A stretch of DNA of 64,000 bases, from the NCBI GenBank assembly GCA_050117315.1, contig JASFMY010000016.1, positions 10,466-74,465 on the forward strand, in the 5' to 3' direction. The notes beneath the pieces were generated by a model. It made no database searches. It was not told the DNA's origin and saw only the letters and a program-made list of their open reading frames with translations. Within the stretch, counting starts at the first letter, position 1, and every line of letters starts with the position of its first letter. This document shows positions 36,993-44,738 of this stretch, in pieces. The DNA is from JANQIV01 sp050117315. Lineage in GTDB: Bacteria; Bacteroidota; Ignavibacteria; Ignavibacteriales; Melioribacteraceae. The translations under genes and the position numbers were made by a program.

Positions 36993-39209
36993 CTAACGGT
37001 TAAACACTGCGACCTTTGATTTTGCTACATTTGTAGCGTCTTCATCGTAAGCTATAATAATATATATTCCGGTGCTGACTAATTCGCCGTTATTGTTCCT
37101 GCCGTCCCAAACAGCAACTCTTCCTTCATAAGTTTCAATATCTCTTACAAGATCGCCGGACACCGTCAATATTTTTATGGATGAGCTTTTAATCAAGCCG
37201 TCTATTATTAGCTCGGCATCGCTTCCGTTATTTAAGTTAAACGGATTCGGGTAAACAAACAATTCGGTAAAAGAATCCTGTGGTTTTACTGAAGTTGTTG
37301 TAACCGAAGTCAATCCGAAATTTGTTCCGATATAAGCTATTCCTTTATCTTCGTCAAAGGCTATGCTTTTTATATCGTTTGAAGGCAATGGTGAATTGCT
37401 TGATGTATATTGTTCAACAATTTCAGTTCCATCTTCGGTCATTACAAATACACCGTTCTCGGTACCAACCCATTTTTGATTTATAGGATCAACAGTTATG
37501 CAATTTATGGTTTGTTGCAAAATCGGGATAGCCGAAGTGCTGTTTACATAAAAATCATCTTCAGATAATATATTGATTATGTTAACACCTTGACTGCTCC
37601 CAACCCACAAATTGCTTCTTTGATCTATTGCAATTGCACTTATTGTGTTATTATTTAAACCGTTGTTTGTTGTTATTCTTCCTGAATTATCGTCCGAAGC
37701 ATCGTCAAAAGTCCCGTTCTCATTAAAGTAATAGAGTCCCGTAGTTCCATAAGTAACCGCAAACCATTTATTATTGTACCTGTCAACAGCCATAAAACTG
37801 ATTTCATCATCGGAAGCAATGCTGGGGCTGGTTACGCTAAAATGATAAAGTTCATTATCCGGCGTTAATACTGATAACGGTTTAGCATTTATCGTCCAGT
37901 AATTTGCTACCCAAATATTACCTTCCGAATCTTCGTCAATTCCATTTATAACGACAAAATCCGGGTCATTAGGAATACCCTGCAAATCTGTGTTGAAAGA
38001 ATTAAAAATTTCGAAAGAGTTCTCTTTATATTTAGTAATTCCACGTCCCCAGTTGCCAATATAAATTGAATTATCATCGGCAGCGTAAATTATATGATAT
38101 GCATTCGAAGGCAGTTCTGGATTATTTGCAGTATTAAAATTTGTCCAATCAGTACCATCAAACTTGAAGAATCCAACACCATAAAGATCCGAACCGCTTC
38201 CGCTCCATAAATTTCCGTCATCATCAACTGCTAAACTTATAAACCTGTTAGACTCCGGTCCCGGAGGAACAATAGATTCCGAAGTCCCGTTGTTAAATAA
38301 CAATATCCCTTCGGACGTTGAGAGGTAGATCTGCGAACCTTCTACTTCAAATATCTGGGTGAATTCAAGGCTGGTGTTTTGCAGTAATGTTTCCGCACTG
38401 CCGTCGTTATATTGTATCAAAAGGTTTGGAAGAATTAAAAAAAGTTCTGTGCCGTTGGTATAAAGGTCTTTAACTTTTTCGTTATCCAATGCGGTTTGTT
38501 CCCATTGGCTGTTCCTAAATACATATAACCCGTTATCCGTAGCCGCGAAAAGTTCACCAAGGTGGCTTACCACTTTGTTTACGACGGTATCTCCAAAGTT
38601 GCTGGAACCGAATGTATCCCATGAATCCGGGTATGCAAGGTTATCCGCCCCATCTTTTTGCACTGCAATTCCCTGGTCTGTTGCAACGTAAATTTTATCC
38701 AGAAGACTAATGCTGTTTACTTTTGTATCCGAAGAAAAGTCTCCGAATTTTGTAACTGTTTCTTCAAATGCAAAAGTATTTTCGTTAATAACGGAAATAC
38801 CAAAATCCGTTGATATATAAACCTCTCCATCGTTAATTAGAATATCGTTAATTTGTTTTTTGCTTTTATCAGAAGTAAAAATATCTACTATTCTATCGGT
38901 GTTATTTCCAGCAGAATCAAGAATATCAATCATACCGTCGTCGGCACCTAACCAAATATTGGTTCCGGAATATGCAATTGCAGTTAATATCTGGCTGCTC
39001 AGCCCTTCGGATTTTGTAAAGAACTTAAACTCTTTTGTACCTGAATCATATTTGAATAATCCGCCTTCCGTGGCCGAAAAAAAATCAGAACCATTTTTAA
39101 AGGATTTGTTTACGACTTTCATATCTGTGTAATTTTGCCAGATACCGATACCCTGTGCAAAAGTTAGACTGATAAAGAAAAGCGAAATGAGGAAAAACCT
39201 GGTTTTCAT
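36993..39209 (-). CDS. Secreted two-component-regulator-like propeller protein with T9SS sorting domain
   Basis: 738 residues. The signal peptide is MKTRFFLISLFFISLTFAQG. Most of the mature protein is Reg_prop-like repeats (TEGGLFKYDSGTKEFKFFT, ATDNGLYVFRNSQWEQT, WVGSSQGVNIINI, WVGTENGVFVM) forming one or two beta-propellers. The C-terminus is a T9SS type A sorting domain (FVYPNPFNLNNGSDAELI...GTNKLS-like end in SKVAVFNR). It is likely surface-exposed. No sensor kinase follows, so a binding or adhesion role is more likely than signalling. Its stop is 8 bp from the ABC-F start. Confidence 0.9.
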   Translation of the reverse strand: MKTRFFLISLFFISLTFAQGIGIWQNYTDMKVVNKSFKNGSDFFSATEGGLFKYDSGTKEFKFFTKSEGLSSQILTAIAYSGTNIWLGADDGMIDILDSAGNNTDRIVDIFTSDKSKKQINDILINDGEVYISTDFGISVINENTFAFEETVTKFGDFSSDTKVNSISLLDKIYVATDQGIAVQKDGADNLAYPDSWDTFGSSNFGDTVVNKVVSHLGELFAATDNGLYVFRNSQWEQTALDNEKVKDLYTNGTELFLILPNLLIQYNDGSAETLLQNTSLEFTQIFEVEGSQIYLSTSEGILLFNNGTSESIVPPGPESNRFISLAVDDDGNLWSGSGSDLYGVGFFKFDGTDWTNFNTANNPELPSNAYHIIYAADDNSIYIGNWGRGITKYKENSFEIFNSFNTDLQGIPNDPDFVVINGIDEDSEGNIWVANYWTINAKPLSVLTPDNELYHFSVTSPSIASDDEISFMAVDRYNNKWFAVTYGTTGLYYFNENGTFDDASDDNSGRITTNNGLNNNTISAIAIDQRSNLWVGSSQGVNIINILSEDDFYVNSTSAIPILQQTINCITVDPINQKWVGTENGVFVMTEDGTEIVEQYTSSNSPLPSNDIKSIAFDEDKGIAYIGTNFGLTSVTTTSVKPQDSFTELFVYPNPFNLNNGSDAELIIDGLIKSSSIKILTVSGDLVRDIETYEGRVAVWDGRNNNGELVSTGIYIIIAYDEDATNVAKSKVAVFNR

Positions 39210-39380
39210 TTGTATTCCTATTTTGTGGAAAAAGTGTAGAAACTAATAATAAATTCATCCTCATTTAGTGAGCGACAAGATTTTAACAATAATCTAATAT
39301 TTTATTCGAATTAGAAAAAGGCAAAATTAAGGTTTAATAATATTATAATAAATATAATTATTTAATTGACGGGAATTTTT

Positions 39381-40196
39381 TTAAACCAGCATTTTTTTCA
39401 TTGCATCAATTTTTGTTGATGGAATTAGAAATTTTCCGAGATTAGCATCGTCGCCTTTATTTCCGCCATGAAAATCCGAACCCCCGCTTTCCAGTAAACA
39501 ATACTGGTTTACGATTCCTTTATAAAATTTCGTTTGATATCTATTGTGGGAAGGGTGAATTATTTCAATACCGTCAACACCGGCTTTTATCAACTTTAAT
39601 AAAATATATTCATCCATCGCTCCAGGATGAGCAATGAAGGATAGTCCGCCTGCTTCGCTTATTAATTTAAGAGCACTTTGTGCAGATACGTGTATCTTTT
39701 TTTCGTATGCAGGGGCATTATTGCCAAGGTACAAATCAAAAGCCTGGTAAAAATTAGTAACTAAATTAAGTTCAAGTAGTGCCGAAGCAATGTGAGGCCT
39801 GCCTATTGCGCTGTTTTTAGCTAGGTCCAGCACATCGTTAATTGTGATTTTAAGCCCAAGATTCTGCAATTTTTTTACAATTCGTTTTGCCCTGTGAAAT
39901 CTTTCTTCTCTAAAAAAATCCAAATATTTATTCAATTCTTCACATTCGGTATCAATAAAATACGCAAGCAGATGTACTTCGGTCTCTTCAATATCAGTGC
40001 TTATCTCCAGACCTGGAATCAGTTCAATATTAAAGTCTTTTGCTGCAATGAAAGCTTCTTTGTAGGCATTTATGCTGTCATGGTCGGTGATACTTAATAT
40101 CTGAATACCTTTTGAATGCGCCAATTCAATTAATTCGGCTGGTGAGTACCGACCGTCGGAATAATTTGTGTGCATGTGAAGGTCGGTTTTTAACAT
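39381..40196 (-). CDS. PHP-domain phosphoesterase
   Basis: 271 residues. Metal-binding motifs of the PHP family are visible: KTDLHMHTNYSDGRYSP (HxH), ILSITDHDSI, IPGLEIST, IAHPGA and ESGGSDFHGGN. This arrangement fits the YciV/TrpH-like group, which includes 3',5'-nucleoside bisphosphate phosphatases and 5'-3' oligoribonuclease activity. The exact substrate is inference. It starts one base after the stop of the Crp-like regulator, so they form a two-gene unit. Confidence 0.9.
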   Translation of the reverse strand: MLKTDLHMHTNYSDGRYSPAELIELAHSKGIQILSITDHDSINAYKEAFIAAKDFNIELIPGLEISTDIEETEVHLLAYFIDTECEELNKYLDFFREERFHRAKRIVKKLQNLGLKITINDVLDLAKNSAIGRPHIASALLELNLVTNFYQAFDLYLGNNAPAYEKKIHVSAQSALKLISEAGGLSFIAHPGAMDEYILLKLIKAGVDGIEIIHPSHNRYQTKFYKGIVNQYCLLESGGSDFHGGNKGDDANLGKFLIPSTKIDAMKKMLV

Positions 40197-40197
40197 A

Positions 40198-40881
40198 TTA
40201 TACGTAAGTTTCTTTAAATTTCTCGTAGTTTAAAATTCTCAACTTTGACCCGTCCAGTTCAACCAGTCCTTTTTTTGCAAAAGTATGCAATGTTCTAGAA
40301 ATAGTCTCGCGTGAGGTTCCAGCCATATTTGCGAGGTCCTGCTGCAACGGCAGTTTTTCAATTTCCACAATGCCTTTCTTAATCATACCAACATCGTCGG
40401 CAATTTGTAAAATAACTGTGGCAACTTTTCCCTCTGCATCTTTTAGAGACAGTGCTTTAATCTTCATATCGGCAGCACGGAGTCTTTTTGTTAACTCATA
40501 GAGTAGTGAAATTGCAATTTCAGGGTATTGTTTTAATAAATCCAAAAAATCATTTCTCTGGATAATAAACAACTCAGAGTCTTCTAAAGCAGTTACGGTA
40601 GCTGATCTCTGAAGTCCGTCCAAGATTGCCATCTCCCCGAAGAAGTCGGATTCGTTTAAGATAGTCAGTATAACTTCTTTACCGTCATTACTTGTTCTCG
40701 ATACTTTTACTTTGCCGTTTATAATTACAAACAATGCCGAACCGGTATCATCTTCCATTAATACTACGTTGTCTTTTTTGTAGAACTTTCTGCTTCCCGT
40801 ATTTGCTATTTTTTCAACAGCTTCGCTTGGCAATTCTGAAAAGATCGGTACATAAAGCAAAAATTCGGATAAAGAATTCAT
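40198..40881 (-). CDS. Crp/Fnr-family transcriptional regulator
   Basis: About 227 residues from the ATG at 40881. The N-terminal cyclic-nucleotide-binding fold has the phosphate-binding cassette FGEMAILDGLQRSATV with the Arg-Ser pair, and the C-terminal HTH includes LANMAGTSRETISRTLHTF. There are no cysteines, so it is not an Fe-S FNR. It probably binds a cyclic nucleotide or another small effector. The targets are unknown. The 200-bp divergent gap to gap could contain promoters for both directions. Confidence 0.9.
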   Translation of the reverse strand: MNSLSEFLLYVPIFSELPSEAVEKIANTGSRKFYKKDNVVLMEDDTGSALFVIINGKVKVSRTSNDGKEVILTILNESDFFGEMAILDGLQRSATVTALEDSELFIIQRNDFLDLLKQYPEIAISLLYELTKRLRAADMKIKALSLKDAEGKVATVILQIADDVGMIKKGIVEIEKLPLQQDLANMAGTSRETISRTLHTFAKKGLVELDGSKLRILNYEKFKETYV

Positions 40882-41083
40882 CTGTGCTCCAATAAAAGTA
40901 ATGATGTATATCACTGACGTTAAGTTCTAAAAAAATAAGGACTTATTCAACAAAAGAAATTACAATTTTGTAGCCGAAAAAAGATTCACAATAATTTAAT
41001 AACATAATAAAATTGAATTTCCGACCAAATAATGCTATATTCAAGGTTAATTTATTCATAATTATTTGAATTTGGAGGTTAAT

Positions 41084-42079
41084 ATGGCAGTTAAAGTAGG
41101 AATTAACGGTTTCGGAAGAATCGGTAGATTAGTTTTTAGAAGAGGTTTAGAACTCGGAAACTTGGAATTTGTCGGCATCAACGATCTGACAGATGCAAAA
41201 ACATTGGCACACCTGCTCAAATATGATTCAATTCATGGTAAATTTAACGGTGAAGTTTCTTCGGAAGGCGATCATATAATTGTAAACGGCAACAAAATAA
41301 AAATTACCGCTGAAAAAGACCCTGCTAATTTGAACTGGGGTGAGCTTGGTGCGGAAATTGTCGTTGAATCAACCGGTGTATTCAGAACCCAGGAAGCTTG
41401 TGAAAAACACATTACTGCTGGTGCCAAAAAAGTTGTTTTAACCGTACCTGCTAAAGGAGACATCGACGCAACAGTAGTTTTGGGTGTAAACGAAGATGTA
41501 TTAACCGGTGACGAAAAAGTATTGTCAAATGCTTCGTGTACAACTAACTGTTTGGCTCCTATGGCTAAGGTATTGAACGATACTTTCGGTATCGTAAAAG
41601 GTTTTATGACAACCGTACACTCGTACACAAACGACCAAAAAGTTTTGGATTTACCTCATAGTGATTTAAGAAGAGCAAGAGCAGCAGCAGTTTCTATTAT
41701 TCCTACAACTACAGGCGCTGCAAAAGCAGTAGGTAAAGTTATTCCTGAACTTAAAGGTAAATTAGACGGTTTTGCTTTAAGAGTTCCAACTCCGGACGGA
41801 TCACTAACTGATTTGGTTGCAGAACTAAGTAGAGAAGTTACAATTGAAGAAGTTAATGCCGCAATGAAACAAGCCGCTGAAGGACAAATGAAAGGAGTAT
41901 TGGAATATACTGAAGACCCGATCGTCTCAGCAGATATTGTTGGTAATTCTCACTCAAGTATTTTTGACGCTTTATCAACCATGGTAAACGGGAACCTTGT
42001 AAAAACTGTAAGCTGGTATGATAACGAATGGGGCTACTCTTGCAGAGTGGTGGACTTAATTGAAAAAATATCACAATAA
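41084..42079 (+). CDS. gap: Glyceraldehyde-3-phosphate dehydrogenase, type I
   Basis: 331 residues from the ATG at 41084, which has GGAGG about 6 bases upstream. The Rossmann motif is INGFGRIGRLVF, and Asp34 (INDLTD) fits NAD specificity. The catalytic Cys152 is in SNASCTTNCLAPMAK. It oxidises glyceraldehyde 3-phosphate to 1,3-bisphosphoglycerate in glycolysis and runs the reverse in gluconeogenesis. pgk follows, separated by a terminator. The codon use is more regular than in neighbouring genes, as expected for high expression. The frame extends 6 codons upstream, but those are within the ribosome site. Confidence 0.98.
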   Translation: MAVKVGINGFGRIGRLVFRRGLELGNLEFVGINDLTDAKTLAHLLKYDSIHGKFNGEVSSEGDHIIVNGNKIKITAEKDPANLNWGELGAEIVVESTGVFRTQEACEKHITAGAKKVVLTVPAKGDIDATVVLGVNEDVLTGDEKVLSNASCTTNCLAPMAKVLNDTFGIVKGFMTTVHSYTNDQKVLDLPHSDLRRARAAAVSIIPTTTGAAKAVGKVIPELKGKLDGFALRVPTPDGSLTDLVAELSREVTIEEVNAAMKQAAEGQMKGVLEYTEDPIVSADIVGNSHSSIFDALSTMVNGNLVKTVSWYDNEWGYSCRVVDLIEKISQ

Positions 42080-42103
42080 ATATATAACTAAATAAAAATT
42101 ACG

Positions 42104-42143
42104 AAGACGCAGTATTTTTGTTGTTTAATGCTGCGTCTTTTTA
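42104..42143 (+). terminator. Intrinsic terminator between gap and pgk
   Basis: The stem is AAGACGCAG (42104-42112) with CTGCGTCTT (42131-42139), 9 bp with an AT-rich loop of 18 bases, followed by TTTATT. It probably ends most gap transcripts or allows partial read-through into pgk. Confidence 0.8.
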
Positions 42144-42177
42144 TTATCTAAAAGAATTAAAAATTTTTGGAGGGGAA

Positions 42178-43374
42178 ATGAATAAATTATCCATTGAAAA
42201 TGTTGATGTAAAAGGTAAAAAAGTTTTAGTAAGAGTGGATTTTAACGTTCCGCTGGATGATAACCAAAATATTACGGACGATATAAGGATAGTTGCTGCG
42301 TTGCCTACCATCAAAAAAATTATTAACGACGGCGGTAAAGCTATTCTAATGAGCCACCTCGGCAGACCTAAAGGCGAAGTAAAACCGGAGTTCAGCTTAA
42401 AACCTGCTGCAGTTAGATTAGGCGAATTGCTTGACAAAGATGTAAAGTTTGCCAATGACTGCATCGGTGAAAATGTGAAAGCAATTGTCAATTCATTAGA
42501 GGAAGGCGAAGTTTTATTATTGGAAAATTTAAGATTCCATTCTGCAGAAACAAAAAACGATCCGGAGTTTGCTAAACAGTTGGCAGAACTCGGCGATATT
42601 TATGTTAACGACGCGTTTGGCTCAGCACACAGGGCACATGCTTCAACAGAAGGTGTTACAAAGTTTATTGACACATGTGCAGCCGGTTATTTAATGCAGA
42701 AAGAAATTGATTATTTGGGCAATGCCGTTTCAAATCCCGCAAAGCCTTTTACAGCTATTTTAGGCGGTGCAAAAATATCGGGTAAAATTGATGTTATTGA
42801 AAATTTGCTTTCAAAAGTTGATACATTGATTATCGGCGGCGGAATGGCTTATACCTTCTTCAAAGCAATGGGACTGGAAATCGGTACATCAATTCTTGAA
42901 GAAGAAAAAATTGAATTGGCAAAAGAAACTTTGGAAAAAGCAAAATCAAGCACTGTAAAATTCTTGCTGCCTAAAGACGTAAAAGTAGCACCGGAATTCA
43001 GCAATGATTCACCGATTGAAATAGTGGAGGTAAATAAAATTCCCGAAAATAAGATGGGATTGGATATCGGCACCCTTACTATAGAAGAATACAAAAACGA
43101 AATCATTAATAGTAAAACGGTTGTATGGAATGGTCCTATGGGTGTTTTTGAATTTGATAACTTTGCCGGTGGAACCAATGCGATTGCAGAAGCGTTAGTA
43201 CAAGCAACGGGTAACGGTGCGATAACTATTATCGGCGGCGGTGATTCTGCAGCAGCAATTAAGAAAGCCGGTTTGGATGATAAAGTCAGCCACGTATCCA
43301 CCGGGGGCGGAGCTTCATTAGAATATCTTGAAGGAAAAATTCTTCCTGGTGTTGCCGCTTTGAGCGATGCTTAA
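42178..43374 (+). CDS. pgk: Phosphoglycerate kinase
   Basis: 398 residues from the ATG at 42178, with GGAGGGG just upstream. Family signatures are KVLVRVDFNVPLD, SHLGRPKG, LLLENLRFHSAE, NDAFGSAHRAHAS, ILGGAKISGKI, VWNGPMGVFE and the nucleotide loop IIGGGDSAAAIKK. It makes ATP from 1,3-bisphosphoglycerate, in the step after GAPDH. The open frame extends 20 codons upstream into the gap terminator, which is not coding. A terminator follows. Confidence 0.98.
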   Translation: MNKLSIENVDVKGKKVLVRVDFNVPLDDNQNITDDIRIVAALPTIKKIINDGGKAILMSHLGRPKGEVKPEFSLKPAAVRLGELLDKDVKFANDCIGENVKAIVNSLEEGEVLLLENLRFHSAETKNDPEFAKQLAELGDIYVNDAFGSAHRAHASTEGVTKFIDTCAAGYLMQKEIDYLGNAVSNPAKPFTAILGGAKISGKIDVIENLLSKVDTLIIGGGMAYTFFKAMGLEIGTSILEEEKIELAKETLEKAKSSTVKFLLPKDVKVAPEFSNDSPIEIVEVNKIPENKMGLDIGTLTIEEYKNEIINSKTVVWNGPMGVFEFDNFAGGTNAIAEALVQATGNGAITIIGGGDSAAAIKKAGLDDKVSHVSTGGGASLEYLEGKILPGVAALSDA

Positions 43375-43405
43375 TTTTGGTTTAATTTTTTTGAGAACAA
43401 TTTTT

Positions 43406-43446
43406 AAAAGAAGCAGTCTAATGTTTCAAGATTGCTTCTTTTTATT
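43406..43446 (+). terminator. Intrinsic terminator after pgk
   Basis: The stem is AAAAGAAGCAGTCT (43406-43419) with AGATTGCTTCTTTT (43429-43442), 14 positions with one G:T pair and a 9-base loop, followed by further T residues. It is placed 32 bp after the pgk stop. Confidence 0.85.
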
Positions 43447-43495
43447 TAATAAAAATTATTTTATCTTGAAAAGGATTTAAGAATTAAGGACAACA

Positions 43496-44425
43496 ATGGG
43501 ATTTGGAGATAGAGATTATTATAGACCCTCAGGATTCGGAGGTTTTTCATTTTTCCCGCCGGTTATTAAAAAACTTTTGATTATAAACGGGATAGTTTTC
43601 TTTATACAGGTTATTGCGGAGAATATTGTAATAGGCAATATGCTTGTTGCCAACTGGATATCTCTTGTTTTCGGTATTATTCCTTTAGGCGGGTACGGTG
43701 ATTACATTTTCTTGCCGTGGCAGCTTATTACTTACCAGTTCCTTCACGGTAGTTTCGGTCATATATTAATGAATATGTTCATCCTCTGGATGTTCGGAAT
43801 TGAAATAGAAAATTTATGGGGCTCCAAAAAGTTTTTGTTTTATTACCTGGGGTGTGGTGCTGTTGCCGGATTATTTCAGTTGTTCCTTGCTCCGATTTTT
43901 GCAGGCGGTGGGGGACCCACAATAGGCGCATCTGGTGCCGTGTTTGGAGTAATGATCGCATTCGCAATGTTTTTCCCTGAAAGATATATTTACCTATATT
44001 TTTTAATTCCTGTTAAAGCAAAGTATTTAATAGTTTTCATCATGGTTATCGAATTTATGTCTGTAGGCGATATGAGTTTTACGGCACACCTTGCTCACAT
44101 TGGCGGAGCAATAGCTGGCTTTTTATTTGTAATGTACGATAGGAGGAGGGGAATTAATGTAGAAAATCTTTTTAGTTCGTTCAAAGATAAATTTACAACT
44201 ACTACTTCGAATGGACCCAAGTTTAGAAAATCCTTTAACTTTGGGTCTAGAAACGGCGATGTTCAGGAAGCTTCATTCTATGATATATCGGATGATAAAA
44301 AAGATCATGACAAAATTGACCAGGATGAAATTGACAGAATTCTAGATAAGATAAGCGAAAGCGGTTATCAAAACTTAACGGAAAGAGAAAAGAAAATTCT
44401 TTTTGAAGCCAGCAAACGTGACTAA
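43496..44425 (+). CDS. Rhomboid-family intramembrane serine protease
   Basis: 309 residues with six hydrophobic segments in the first ~215. The catalytic dyad is Ser146 (IGASGAVFG) and His201 (HLAHIGGAIAG). Asn93 in HILMNMF matches the oxyanion-site Asn of GlpG. Residues about 225-309 form a hydrophilic cytoplasmic tail rich in Asp/Lys, ending in a KISESGYQNLTEREKKILFEA helix that is common in this phylum. It cleaves transmembrane substrates within the bilayer. The substrates are unknown. It overlaps the following lipoprotein gene by 8 bp. Confidence 0.94.
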   Translation: MGFGDRDYYRPSGFGGFSFFPPVIKKLLIINGIVFFIQVIAENIVIGNMLVANWISLVFGIIPLGGYGDYIFLPWQLITYQFLHGSFGHILMNMFILWMFGIEIENLWGSKKFLFYYLGCGAVAGLFQLFLAPIFAGGGGPTIGASGAVFGVMIAFAMFFPERYIYLYFLIPVKAKYLIVFIMVIEFMSVGDMSFTAHLAHIGGAIAGFLFVMYDRRRGINVENLFSSFKDKFTTTTSNGPKFRKSFNFGSRNGDVQEASFYDISDDKKDHDKIDQDEIDRILDKISESGYQNLTEREKKILFEASKRD

Positions 44426-44738
44426 TCGATTTTTAATTTTAAGTTTACTATTTGTTTTAAATTTTTGCAGCAAGTCTGAGGATATAGATAAACAGACTGC
44501 TGCAAAAGTGTATGTGGAATTTTTAATCATTAATGAAACCTACCCTGTTGGTTCCGATTCAATAGAAATTAAAAAAAATCTTATCCTAAAAGAATTTGAT
44601 CTCACACTCGATGAATATAATAGGAGAATCAGTGAACTAAAAGACGATAAAGAGGAATGGATGGATTTTTTTCATTTATCGGAAGAATATTTAAAGGAAA
44701 AGAAGGATAAACTTACTTCTGAGAAAAACGGTTCTTAG
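44418..44738 (+). CDS. Small predicted lipoprotein
   Basis: 106 residues from a GTG at 44418 (a TTG at 44403 is possible). The N-terminus MTNRFLILSLLFVLNFCSKS has a lipobox LNFC, so the mature protein would be an acylated lipoprotein of about 90 residues. The mature part is helical and highly charged. Its size and pattern loosely resemble Bacteroidota DUF4296 lipoproteins, but I could not confirm this. It overlaps the rhomboid gene by 8 bp and converges with recQ, overlapping it by 26 bp. Confidence 0.7.
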   Translation: MTNRFLILSLLFVLNFCSKSEDIDKQTAAKVYVEFLIINETYPVGSDSIEIKKNLILKEFDLTLDEYNRRISELKDDKEEWMDFFHLSEEYLKEKKDKLTSEKNGS